DNA of 18,893 nt from Pseudomonadota bacterium. GTDB lineage: Bacteria > Pseudomonadota > Alphaproteobacteria > Sphingomonadales > Sphingomonadaceae. Positions 7,364-14,682 of the stretch are shown here, piece by piece (position 1 is the first letter of the stretch; every line of letters begins with the position of its first letter). The DNA is taken from contig JAEXFD010000051.1 in NCBI GenBank assembly GCA_023400405.1, positions 1 through 18,893 of the forward strand, read 5' to 3'. A program made the position numbers and the translations under genes. A model generated the notes under the pieces. That model searched no databases. It saw nothing but the letters and a program-made list of their open reading frames with translations, and was not told the origin of the DNA.

Positions 7364-7385
7364 GAGCCGTTACTATCCTCGGCTC
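7364..7385. other. small inverted repeat upstream of the EF-hand gene
   Basis: GAGCCG (7364-7369) and CGGCTC (7380-7385) are separated by 10 bases, about 24-45 bases upstream of the EF-hand start. It could be a regulator-binding site or a leader hairpin. Short inverted repeats like this also arise by chance, so it is noted only as a candidate. Confidence 0.25.
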
Positions 7386-7452
7386 CAGATATGCTATTGA
7401 ATGTCTCTGATACGAATGTTTGATCTAGGGATGTTGTTCCGCATTTCACCCG

Positions 7453-7481
7453 TTGCAGCCTCGGCTCACCCCTGCTAGGTG
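7453..7481 (+). promoter_or_regulatory. possible sigma-70 promoter for purB
   Basis: TTGCAG (7453-7458) and TAGGTG (7476-7481) are spaced by 17 bases, about 70 nt before the purB ATG. The match is moderate. If real, it would also drive the overlapping bphO and bphP genes. The rest of the 7341-7549 intergenic stretch shows no other convincing signal. Confidence 0.35.
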
Positions 7482-7549
7482 GCGCCTCGTCGCATTTGAT
7501 TTGCCCTGTGGCGTGCGCGCCACGCTTGCCGATCCCGAAAGGAAGCCCG

Positions 7550-8860
7550 ATGGTCCCTCGTTACTCGCGCCCCGAGATGACCGCGATCTGGTCGCCCGAA
7601 GCGCGGTTCCGCATCTGGTTCGAGATCGAGGCGCACGCCACCGAGGCGCTGGCCGAGCTCGGCGTGGTGCCGAAAAGCGCCGCCAAGGCACTGTGGGACT
7701 GGTGGGCGACCAACCCGGCGATCGACGTCGCCGCGATCGACGCGATCGAGGCGGTGACCAAGCATGACGTGATCGCCTTCCTCACCTGGGTCGCCGAGCA
7801 GGTCGGCGACGAAGCGCGCTTCATGCACCAGGGCATGACCAGCTCCGACGTGCTCGACACCTGCCTCGCCGTCCAGCTCGCCCGCGCCAGCGACATCCTG
7901 CTTGCCGATCTCGACGCGCTGCTCGCCGTGCTCGAGCGCCGCGCCCGCGAGCACAAGCTCACCCCGACGATCGGGCGCAGCCATGGCATCCATGCCGAGC
8001 CGGTCACCTTCGGGCTCAAGCTCGCCGAGGCCTATGCCGAGTTCAAGCGCAACAAGGAGCGCCTCGTCGCGGCGCGCGCCGATATCGCCACCTGCGCGAT
8101 CTCGGGCGCGGTCGGCACCTTCGCCAATATCGATCCGCGGGTCGAGGAACATGTCGCCGCCAAGCTGGGCCTGTCGGTCGAGCCGGTCTCGACCCAGGTG
8201 ATCCCGCGCGACCGCCATGCGATGTTCTTCGCCACGCTCGGCGTGATCGCCTCGTCGATCGAGCGCCTCGCCACCGAGATCCGCCACCTCCAGCGCACCG
8301 AGGTGCTCGAGGCCGAGGAATATTTCTCGCCGGGCCAGAAGGGCTCGTCGGCGATGCCGCACAAGCGCAATCCGGTGCTGACCGAAAACCTCACCGGCCT
8401 CGCCCGGATGATCCGCGGCTATGTCACGCCCGCGCTGGAGAATGTCGCGCTGTGGCACGAACGCGACATCTCGCACTCCTCGGTCGAGCGCTATATCGGC
8501 CCGGACGGGACGATCACGCTCGATTTCGCCCTCGCCCGCCTCACGGGCGTGGTCGACAAGCTGCTCGTCTATCCCGAGCGGATGCAGAAGAATCTGGATC
8601 GAATGGGCGGGCTCGTGCATTCGCAGCGCGTGCTTCTTGCCCTCACCCAAGCCGGCGTCAGCCGCGAGGACGCCTATCGGCTGGTCCAGCGTAATGCGAT
8701 GAAGGTGTGGGAATCGGACGGCGCGCTGTCGCTGCTCGATCTGCTCAAGGCCGATCCCGAAGTCACCGCGGCGCTTTCGCCCGCCGAACTCGAGGACAAG
8801 TTCGACCTCGGCTATCACTACAAGCATGTCGATACGATCTTCGACCGCGTGTTTGCTTGA
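7550..8860 (+). CDS. purB: adenylosuccinate lyase
   Basis: This 436-aa enzyme of the fumarase/aspartase superfamily catalyses two steps of purine synthesis: SAICAR to AICAR plus fumarate, and adenylosuccinate to AMP plus fumarate. The superfamily signature SSAMPHKRNP is intact (about residues 265-275), and earlier catalytic segments include MTSSDVLDT and the GRSHGIHAEP loop with its catalytic-region histidines. Its length and MVPRYSRPEMTAIW start are typical of alphaproteobacterial PurB. The frame is open 18 codons upstream, but ATG 7550 has an AAAGGAA ribosome site and a conserved start. Its TGA overlaps the TTG that probably starts bphO (TTGA, 8857-8860), so the following genes may depend on purB translation. 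Confidence 0.96.
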   Translation: MVPRYSRPEMTAIWSPEARFRIWFEIEAHATEALAELGVVPKSAAKALWDWWATNPAIDVAAIDAIEAVTKHDVIAFLTWVAEQVGDEARFMHQGMTSSDVLDTCLAVQLARASDILLADLDALLAVLERRAREHKLTPTIGRSHGIHAEPVTFGLKLAEAYAEFKRNKERLVAARADIATCAISGAVGTFANIDPRVEEHVAAKLGLSVEPVSTQVIPRDRHAMFFATLGVIASSIERLATEIRHLQRTEVLEAEEYFSPGQKGSSAMPHKRNPVLTENLTGLARMIRGYVTPALENVALWHERDISHSSVERYIGPDGTITLDFALARLTGVVDKLLVYPERMQKNLDRMGGLVHSQRVLLALTQAGVSREDAYRLVQRNAMKVWESDGALSLLDLLKADPEVTAALSPAELEDKFDLGYHYKHVDTIFDRVFA

Positions 8861-9429
8861 GGAACTCGGTTCACCAGGCGCTGCGCGACGCGACTGCCGC
8901 CGCGCATGACCGGGTGGACGCGGCCTTCGCCGATTTCGACCTGAGCGACCGGGCGAGCTATGCCCGGTTTCTGCGCGCCCATGCCGAGGTGGTGTGGCCG
9001 ATGGAGGCGGCGTTGCCCGGCGCGCGGTTGATCGAGGATTGGGACAGTCGCAAGCGCGGCGCGCTGCTGAAGGAGGACCTGGCCCAACTCCCGCGATCCG
9101 TTGACTCTGAGCTTGTCGAAGGACAGGCTTTCGTGTGGCTGGGCGCGAATAGCGATCTGAGCGTCATCGCCGGCACGCTCTACGTCCTCGAAGGATCGCG
9201 CCTCGGCGGCAGGTTCCTCGCGCGCAGCCTGCCCCGCGGCTTCCCGCGCGCCTATCTTGATGCAGATCAGCGCGCCGAGAAATGGCAGCAACTACTAAGC
9301 CGCATTGCGCAACTCCTGACCGACGGCGCCGCCCTCGATTCGGCGATCGCCGCGGCGGAGGCGACTTTCGCCGCGTTCGAACGTTCGGCGGCGCATTGGC
9401 GAAAGGTTGAGGTTGGCGACGGACGGTAA
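8857..9429 (+). CDS. bphO: bacterial heme oxygenase (BphO type)
   Basis: This is a roughly 190-aa heme oxygenase that would open heme to biliverdin, the chromophore of the phytochrome encoded next. The proximal heme ligand is His17 in LRDATAAAHDRVD, and the Gly-rich distal helix is present as AGTLYVLEGSRLGGRFL. No ATG lies before His17. The best start is the TTG at 8857, overlapping the purB stop by four bases; the open frame further upstream lies inside purB. No clear ribosome site is seen, so coupling to purB is likely. Residues 81-90 (SVDSELVEGQ) are encoded by a degenerate copy of the palindromic repeat found at 902-981, inserted in frame between the two heme-binding regions. The end overlaps bphP. 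Confidence 0.88.
   Translation: MRNSVHQALRDATAAAHDRVDAAFADFDLSDRASYARFLRAHAEVVWPMEAALPGARLIEDWDSRKRGALLKEDLAQLPRSVDSELVEGQAFVWLGANSDLSVIAGTLYVLEGSRLGGRFLARSLPRGFPRAYLDADQRAEKWQQLLSRIAQLLTDGAALDSAIAAAEATFAAFERSAAHWRKVEVGDGR
9098..9124 (+). repeat. half-copy of the REP-like repeat inside bphO
   Basis: This 27-bp segment matches 22 of 27 positions of the reverse complement of the right arm at 955-981 (core CTGAGCTTGTCGAAGG). Its length, 27 bp, equals nine codons, so the frame is kept. No facing second arm is seen nearby. It falls in the variable linker between the proximal-His region and the distal helix of the heme oxygenase. Confidence 0.75.
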
Positions 9430-11962
9430 TTTCGAGGTCGACCTCACCAATTGCGATCGCGAGCCGATCCACGAGCTGGGCGCCATCCAAGGCTTTGGCT
9501 TCCTGCTCGCGCTGTCGATCGACTGGCTGATCCGCCGCGCCTCCGCCAATGCGGAGCGATTCCTGGGCGTCGGCGCGGAAGAGTTGCTGGGTGCCTCCGC
9601 CGTTCCGCTGCTCGGCGACCACGCCGTTCACACCCTGCGCAACCGGCTCGCCATGCTGCGCGGCGACGATGCCGTCGAGCGCGTCTTCGGCTTGCGCATC
9701 GCCGGTGGCCGCCGCTTCGATTTCGCGCTGCACATGATCGGGGACACGATCATCCTCGAAGGCGAGGAAAGCGCCGACGATGCGTCCACCGATGTCGGCT
9801 CCGCGATCCGCGCGATGATGGCGCGGCTCGACGAGACGACCGACGCGGCGGGCTTTTATCGCGAGGGCGCCCGCCAGGTTCGCGCACTCACGGGCTTCGA
9901 TCGGGTGATGGTCTATCGCTTCGATCGCGACGGCTCGGGCGTCGTCGTCGCCGAGGCGGCGCGCGCCGGGATCGGCAGCTTCCTGGGACTGCGCTATCCG
10001 GCCAGCGACATCCCGCAACAGGCCCGCAAGCTCTATTTGCGCACGCCGTTCCGGATCATCGCCGACGTCGAAGCCGAGCCGGTGCCGATTCTCCCCCAGC
10101 GAGACGAGAACGGCGCGCCGATCGACCTGTCGCTGTCGGTGCTCCGCTCGGTCTCGCCAATCCATATCGAATATCTCAAGAACATGGGCGTCGGCGCCTC
10201 GCTGTCGATCTCGATCATCGTCGAGGGCCAGCTCTGGGGCCTTTTCGCCTGCCATCATTATGGCGCGCGCTGCCCCAATTTCGAGCGCCGCTCGGTTGCC
10301 GAGCTGTTCGGCCAGATGTTCGCGCTCAAGCTCGAAAGCCGCGAGCGCAAGGAAATGGCCGGCTATGAGCTGGCGGCGCGCGGCTCCACCGATCGGCTGC
10401 TCGCCGCGGTCGCCAGCGATTCGACCTTGCTCGACAATCCCGATTGGCTCGGCTCGATGATGCGCGAGACGGTGCCGTCGGACGGTATCGCGATTTGGAT
10501 CGACGGCAAGGTTGCCTATTCCGGGCTGACTCCGCCGCCCGACGCTTTCCCGGCCATCGCCCGCCGACTCAATGCGATGGCGGCGGGCAAGGTCTTCGCC
10601 ACCGATCGCCTGGCCGATACCTTCCCGCCCGCCGCCGACTATGACGATGTCGCCGCGGGCCTGTTGGCGATCCCGATCTCACGCCGCCCGCGCGACTATG
10701 TCCTGCTGTTCCGCCAGGAGCGGGTGCGCACGGTCAAATGGGCCGGCGATCCGCACAAGCCGGCCCAGCTCGGCCCGCACGGCGCGCGCCTCACTCCGCG
10801 CCAGAGCTTCGAACTCTGGTCGCAAGAGGTGCGCGGTCGATCCGAGCCGTTCACCAATGCCGAGCTCCGCGTCGCCGAAATGCTGCGCGTCTCGCTGATC
10901 GAAGTGGTGCTGCGCCTCTCCGACGATGCTCAGGAAGAGCGCCGCCGCTTTTCCGAGCGCCAGGAGCTGCTGATCGCCGAGCTCAACCACCGCGTCCGCA
11001 ACATCCTGAGCCTGATCCGCGGCCTGGTCCGCCAGTCGCTCGATCCCGCCGCCGATGCGCGCGAGACGATCGCGCTGCTCGAAGGCCGAATCGAGAGCCT
11101 CGCGCGCGCGCACGATCAGATCACCCAGGACAATTGGGCCGCCGCCCCACTCGGCCGGCTGATCGAGACCGAGGCGGCCGCCTATCTCGGGGGCAAGTCG
11201 GCGCGGCTGGTCTGCGAAGGCCCGCCCGTCCTGCTCCATCCCCAGGCCTTTTCGACGCTCGCACTCGTGTTCCACGAGTTGATGACCAACTCCGCCAAAT
11301 ATGGCGCGCTGTCGGACAATGGCAGCGTGCGCGTCGCCTGGCGTCTCGACGATGAGGAGGACCTGATCATCGAATGGCGCGAGCGGGGCGGCCCGGCCGT
11401 CCAGGCACCGCGCCGCCAAGGCTTCGGCACGACGATCATCACCCGCTCGATTCCCTACGATCTGGGCGGCCATGCCGAGGCACGCTATCCGCTCACCGGC
11501 TTCGAGGCCGATTTCTGCGTACCTGCGCGCCATATCGAGATCGATGCAACCCGCGCCGCCCGCCACGCGCCGCCGCCGCCCGCTTCTACGGAACCGACCC
11601 AGGCGCTGCTCTCGGGCGCAGTGCTGCTGGTCGAGGACAGCCTGATCATCGCGATGGATGCCGAGGATATCCTGACCCGCCTCGGCGCCGAACGGGTCGT
11701 CACTGCGGCCACCCTCGCCCAGGCCCGCGCCGAAATCGCGCGCGACCGGTTCGAAGTCGCGGTGCTCGACGTCAATCTCGGCACCGAGACCAGCCTGCCG
11801 CTCGCCGAACTGCTGCGCGAAGCCGGCGTGCCCTTCCTCTTCGCGACCGGCTATGGCGAGCAGCTCAAGCTTCCCGCCGATCTCGCCAAGGTGCCGGTGA
11901 CGCAGAAGCCCTACACGCTGTCCAGCATCGGCAAGGCGCTGTCGGCGCTGCTTTCTATGTAG
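9413..11962 (+). CDS. bphP: bacteriophytochrome: PAS-GAF-PHY, HWE histidine kinase and receiver
   Basis: This is an 849-aa red/far-red light sensor. The N-terminal biliverdin-binding Cys14 lies in NCDREPIHELGAIQ. The GAF domain has YPASDIP (Asp199), the PIHIEYLKNMGV histidine (His251) and CHHY (His281/282). The PHY tongue shows PRQSF (462-466) followed by Trp. The kinase is of the HWE type: His526 in ELNHRVRN, HELMTN (621-626) and W655-R-E657. A C-terminal receiver (about 730-845) has phospho-acceptor Asp786 in VLDVNLG, so phosphorelay may stay within the protein. The start is TTG; 9413 has GAAAGG six bases before it, and TTG 9407 is the alternative. The frame overlaps bphO by 17 bp. The usual IPGxIQPHG stretch after the Cys is altered to ELGAIQGFG. 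Confidence 0.95.
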   Translation: MATDGNFEVDLTNCDREPIHELGAIQGFGFLLALSIDWLIRRASANAERFLGVGAEELLGASAVPLLGDHAVHTLRNRLAMLRGDDAVERVFGLRIAGGRRFDFALHMIGDTIILEGEESADDASTDVGSAIRAMMARLDETTDAAGFYREGARQVRALTGFDRVMVYRFDRDGSGVVVAEAARAGIGSFLGLRYPASDIPQQARKLYLRTPFRIIADVEAEPVPILPQRDENGAPIDLSLSVLRSVSPIHIEYLKNMGVGASLSISIIVEGQLWGLFACHHYGARCPNFERRSVAELFGQMFALKLESRERKEMAGYELAARGSTDRLLAAVASDSTLLDNPDWLGSMMRETVPSDGIAIWIDGKVAYSGLTPPPDAFPAIARRLNAMAAGKVFATDRLADTFPPAADYDDVAAGLLAIPISRRPRDYVLLFRQERVRTVKWAGDPHKPAQLGPHGARLTPRQSFELWSQEVRGRSEPFTNAELRVAEMLRVSLIEVVLRLSDDAQEERRRFSERQELLIAELNHRVRNILSLIRGLVRQSLDPAADARETIALLEGRIESLARAHDQITQDNWAAAPLGRLIETEAAAYLGGKSARLVCEGPPVLLHPQAFSTLALVFHELMTNSAKYGALSDNGSVRVAWRLDDEEDLIIEWRERGGPAVQAPRRQGFGTTIITRSIPYDLGGHAEARYPLTGFEADFCVPARHIEIDATRAARHAPPPPASTEPTQALLSGAVLLVEDSLIIAMDAEDILTRLGAERVVTAATLAQARAEIARDRFEVAVLDVNLGTETSLPLAELLREAGVPFLFATGYGEQLKLPADLAKVPVTQKPYTLSSIGKALSALLSM

Positions 11963-12011
11963 GATTTCACGCGCTACGCCTCGCTGCGACTCGGGGATGA
12001 GGAGCGGGCGA

Positions 12012-12818
12012 ATGGCGATCGGCGCATCGGTAGGCAAAGGCGGGGTCAACGATCTCGCCGACGTGATCGTGGTCCAGCATCTGCTGAACGACTGGCTCGG
12101 CGGCACCGGCCAGCCACTGGTCGCCACCGATGGCGGCTGCGGCGCGAAGACGATCGCCGCGATCCAGGCGTACCAGTCACGCGTGCTCGGCGCCCGCACG
12201 CCAGACGGACTGATCGGGCCCGGCGGCGCGACCTGGACCGCGCTTGCCGCGGGCAAGGGCATCCCGCCGCGGCTGTCGGGCGCCGATTGGTGGCAGGCCA
12301 ACCAGGCGCGCTATCCGAACAGCGCTGCGCTTGCCGATCTCGCGGCGCCCTTTCGCGACAAGGTCAATGCCTTCCTCGCCGCGCTCAAGGCGGCCGGCGC
12401 CAGCGTGTCGATCGCCGCCACGCGCCGCAACGCGGTGCGCGCGCATCTGATGCACTACAGCTGGGAAGTGGCGAAAGGGCTGATCGCGCCTGCCAAGGTC
12501 CCCGCACTGCCGGGACTAGCCATTCAATGGGACCATGGCGATCTTGCCGAGTCGCGCCGCGCTGCGCAGCAGATGGTCGACCTGTTCGACATCGCCTTTG
12601 AGCCCTCGCTCACCTCGCGCCATATCGAGGGCCGTGCGATCGACATGACGATCGGCTGGATCGGCACGCTCGAGATCAAGGACAAGGCCGGCAAGCTCCA
12701 CCGCCTGGGCGCGCCGCGCTCGGGTGACGCCAATACCGAACTCCACCAGGTCGGCGCCAGCTATGGCGTGATCAAGCTCCTCTCCGATCCCCCGCACTGG
12801 AGCGAGGACGGGCGCTGA
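12012..12818 (+). CDS. peptidoglycan-binding domain plus M15-like zinc peptidase
   Basis: This 268-aa protein has two parts. Residues about 10-75 look like a PG_binding_1 repeat (VNDLADVIVVQHLLN, then CGAKTIAAIQAYQ and a late GLIGPGG). The C-terminal half carries the metal site of M15-type carboxy/endopeptidases: His204 and Asp211 in HIEGRAID (the HxxGxAxD pattern), a preceding TRR segment in the place of the catalytic arginine, and His262-Trp263 near the end. It is therefore probably a cell-wall hydrolase cutting peptide stems. No signal peptide is visible, as in phage endolysins, but no phage genes are nearby. The ATG at 12012 has GAGGAG at a good distance; an in-frame ATG lies five codons upstream. 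It is 49 nt downstream of bphP on the same strand and could be read from it. Confidence 0.8.
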   Translation: MAIGASVGKGGVNDLADVIVVQHLLNDWLGGTGQPLVATDGGCGAKTIAAIQAYQSRVLGARTPDGLIGPGGATWTALAAGKGIPPRLSGADWWQANQARYPNSAALADLAAPFRDKVNAFLAALKAAGASVSIAATRRNAVRAHLMHYSWEVAKGLIAPAKVPALPGLAIQWDHGDLAESRRAAQQMVDLFDIAFEPSLTSRHIEGRAIDMTIGWIGTLEIKDKAGKLHRLGAPRSGDANTELHQVGASYGVIKLLSDPPHWSEDGR

Positions 12819-12843
12819 CCTAACCCGCCGCGCCAATGAAGAA

Positions 12844-12867
12844 GGGCCCGGCGTTTCCACCGGGCCC
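12844..12867. terminator. bidirectional hairpin terminator
   Basis: A perfect 8-bp stem GGGCCCGG / CCGGGCCC (extended by one A-T pair) closes an 8-nt loop, between the convergent peptidase and glycine-zipper genes. On the - strand it is followed by the T-rich TTCTTCATT, on the + strand only by mixed sequence. It probably serves both genes. Confidence 0.75.
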
Positions 12868-12894
12868 TCGCCTCCTCATCGATTTCGGATCGGC

Positions 12895-13269
12895 TTAGCG
12901 GCAGCGGCGGCCGCCATTGTCCTTGTCGATCGCTTGGCCGACCAGCGCGCCGCCCAGGGCGCCGAGCAGGGTGCCAGGCGTGCGGTCGCCGTAACGGTCG
13001 ATGCTGCGGCCGACCAGGGCACCGGCGACGCCGCCCAGCAGCAGGCCGGTCGTGCCGTCCGAACGGCGGCAATAAGTGCGCCCGTCGCGCCCGCGCCAGC
13101 TCTGGCCGCGATAATAGCCGCGATTGTCGTAGCGGTCGTAAGAGCCGCGGTCGTAGCGGTCATAATGATCGTAGCGGTCATAGCGGTCATAGCGCTGCGC
13201 ATTGGCAGTGGCCGGAACCGTGGAGATGGCGGCCGCAGCAGCCGCGAGGCCCAGAAGCATTTTTCGCAT
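12895..13269 (-). CDS. glycine-zipper 2TM envelope protein with RYD-repeat region
   Basis: This is a 124-aa exported protein. A signal peptide (MRKMLLGLAAAAAAISTVPATANAQ in two overlapping parts, about residues 1-25) precedes a repetitive Arg-Tyr-Asp stretch (about 26-56). A YCRRSDG motif follows, then two glycine-zipper helices, GLLLGGVAGALVGRSID and GTLLGALGGALVGQAID, of the type in the Rickettsia 17-kDa antigen family. Such proteins associate with the outer membrane; the precise role is unknown. The start is taken as ATG 13269, since AAGGAG lies eight bases before it. A GTG three codons upstream (13278) sits too close to that site. There is no lipobox Cys at the cleavage site, so it is not an obvious lipoprotein. 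Confidence 0.85.
   Translation of the reverse strand: MRKMLLGLAAAAAAISTVPATANAQRYDRYDRYDHYDRYDRGSYDRYDNRGYYRGQSWRGRDGRTYCRRSDGTTGLLLGGVAGALVGRSIDRYGDRTPGTLLGALGGALVGQAIDKDNGGRRCR
13115..13195 (-). repeat. coding tandem repeat (RYD/YDHYD units)
   Basis: Near-identical units of nine bases (of the form CGCTATGACCGC on the coding strand) are arranged in tandem and encode alternating Arg-Tyr-Asp, with single changes to His, Gly-Ser and Asn-Arg. Such an array is prone to slippage, so unit number probably varies between strains. Confidence 0.7.
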
Positions 13270-13393
13270 GGTTTTCACTCCTTCTTCTCTTGGCCGGCGC
13301 CGTTCGGGCTCCGGGGTACAAGAAGGGTTCTAGGCGAGTCGCGTTGAGCCGAGCCTGAATCGACTTGGCAGCTTCCGTTCACGTAAGGAAATG

Positions 13394-13531
13394 AAAGCCC
13401 TCCCCTTGATGAGGGAGGGTTGGGTGGGGGTGACCTCTCCTCATTGGACAGCGCCATGAGGAGAGGTCACCCTCACCCTCCCACCGCTTCGCGGCGGGCC
13501 CCTCCTTTCCCCATCAAGGGGGAGGGCTTTT
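13394..13531. repeat. large imperfect palindrome (138 bp) downstream of dnaJ
   Basis: Outer arms 13394-13411 and 13512-13531 (AAAGCCCTCCCCTTGATG with CATCAAGGGGGAGGGCTTTT) enclose inner arms of which ATGAGGAGAGGTCACC (13456-13471) pairs perfectly with 13429-13444 around an 11-nt loop (13445-13455). A small side hairpin (CCGCTTCGCGG) lies in the right half. It belongs to the bloated Cys-poor, C/T-rich intergenic repeat type frequent in sphingomonads. It starts 8 bp past the dnaJ stop, so the dnaJ transcript would end in this hairpin, which may terminate it or protect its 3' end. Confidence 0.85.
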
Positions 13532-13538
13532 CGAGCCC

Positions 13539-14660
13539 CTATCCCAGCGCCGCCTTCAACTTGGCGAAGAAGCCGCTCGCCTCGGGGCATTCCTCGCCCG
13601 TCTCGGTTGCGCGGAATTCCTCGAGCAGTTCGCGCTGCCGCGCAGTCAGCTTGGTCGGCATCTCGACGTCCAGCCGCACGACCAGGTCGCCGCGCCCGCG
13701 CCCCTGCAGCACCGGCATGCCGGCGCCGCGGTGCCGCACCTCGCGGCCGGACTGGGTGCCCGGCTGGATCTTCACGGCGATCTTCTCGCCATCGAGCCCC
13801 GGAAGCGTGATCTCGCCCCCTAGCGACGCAGTGGTGAAGCTGATCGGCGCATGCGCATAGAGCGTGGTACCCTCGCGATCGAAGATCGGATGCTTGCTCA
13901 CATGGAGGAAGATGTAGAGGTCGCCGGCCGGCGCACCGCGCGCGCCCGCCTCGCCCTCGCCCTGCAACCGGATGCGCGTGCCTTCGTCTACGCCTGGCGG
14001 CACGTTGATCTTCAGCGTCTTGGTCTTGTCGGTGCGGCCCTCGCCGCGGCAATCGCGACAGGGATCGGCGATCACTTCGCCGGCGCCGTGGCAATAGGGG
14101 CAGGTCCGCTCGACCATGAAGAAGCCCTGCTGCGCGCGCACCTTGCCATGGCCGCCGCAATGCTTGCACGGCGCCGCCTGGGTGCCGGGTTTGGCGCCGG
14201 TGCCCTCGCAGCTGTCGCACACGCCGGAGACATCGACGGTGATCTCGCTCGATCGCCCGTGGAACGCGTCCTCCAGGCTGATCTCCATGTCGTAACGCAG
14301 ATCCGCGCCGCGCCGCTGCGGCCGGCCGCCACTGCGCCCGCCGCCCATGAACTCGCCGAACACGCTTTCGAAAATGTCGCTGAACGCGCCGAAATCGGGC
14401 TGCGCCCCGCGCCCGCCGCCGCCCATGCCATTCTTGAAGGCGGCATGGCCAAAGCGATCATAGGCCGCGCGCTTCTGCGGGTCCTTGAGGCAGTCATAGG
14501 CCTCGTTGATCGCCTTGAACTTGGCTTCGTGATCCTTGCATCCGGCATTCTTGTCCGGATGGTATTTCATCGCGAGCTTGCGATACGCGGATTTCAGCGT
14601 CGCATCGTCCGCGGTGCGCTCGCATTCGAGCAGCTCGTAATAATCGACTTCGGTGGTCAT
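13539..14660 (-). CDS. dnaJ: chaperone DnaJ (Hsp40)
   Basis: This 373-aa co-chaperone delivers unfolded clients to DnaK and stimulates its ATPase. The J-domain has His34-Pro35-Asp36. A Gly/Phe-rich linker (about 79-115) is followed by the zinc domain with four CxxCxGxG motifs (Cys148/151, 165/168, 187/190, 201/204), and then the C-terminal client-binding and dimer domains. All hallmarks and the length match type I DnaJ. It follows dnaK by 124 bp on the same strand, and the gap holds a two-armed palindromic repeat, so dnaJ is probably read through from the dnaK promoter with possible attenuation. The ATG start (MTTEVDYYELL) matches the family; the ribosome site is weak. Confidence 0.97.
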   Translation of the reverse strand: MTTEVDYYELLECERTADDATLKSAYRKLAMKYHPDKNAGCKDHEAKFKAINEAYDCLKDPQKRAAYDRFGHAAFKNGMGGGGRGAQPDFGAFSDIFESVFGEFMGGGRSGGRPQRRGADLRYDMEISLEDAFHGRSSEITVDVSGVCDSCEGTGAKPGTQAAPCKHCGGHGKVRAQQGFFMVERTCPYCHGAGEVIADPCRDCRGEGRTDKTKTLKINVPPGVDEGTRIRLQGEGEAGARGAPAGDLYIFLHVSKHPIFDREGTTLYAHAPISFTTASLGGEITLPGLDGEKIAVKIQPGTQSGREVRHRGAGMPVLQGRGRGDLVVRLDVEMPTKLTARQRELLEEFRATETGEECPEASGFFAKLKAALG

Positions 14661-14682
14661 TCACTCGGCCCCCGCACCTCGT

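Noticed and set aside
7416..7440. EcfG-type general stress promoter (GGAAC on the - strand) upstream of the EF-hand gene
   Set aside because: GGAAC is present, but the CGTT-like partner is at a spacing of about 21 rather than 16-17 bases.
9091..9130. Frameshift or pseudogene in bphO caused by the repeat
   Set aside because: The inserted segment keeps the frame, and both heme-binding regions are intact on either side.
12012..12818. Prophage remnant
   Set aside because: The endolysin-like protein is isolated among housekeeping genes with the same base composition; no holin, integrase or structural genes are seen.
13394..13531. CRISPR array or insertion sequence
   Set aside because: The units are inverted arms of one palindrome, not direct repeats with regular spacers, and no transposase frame is present.
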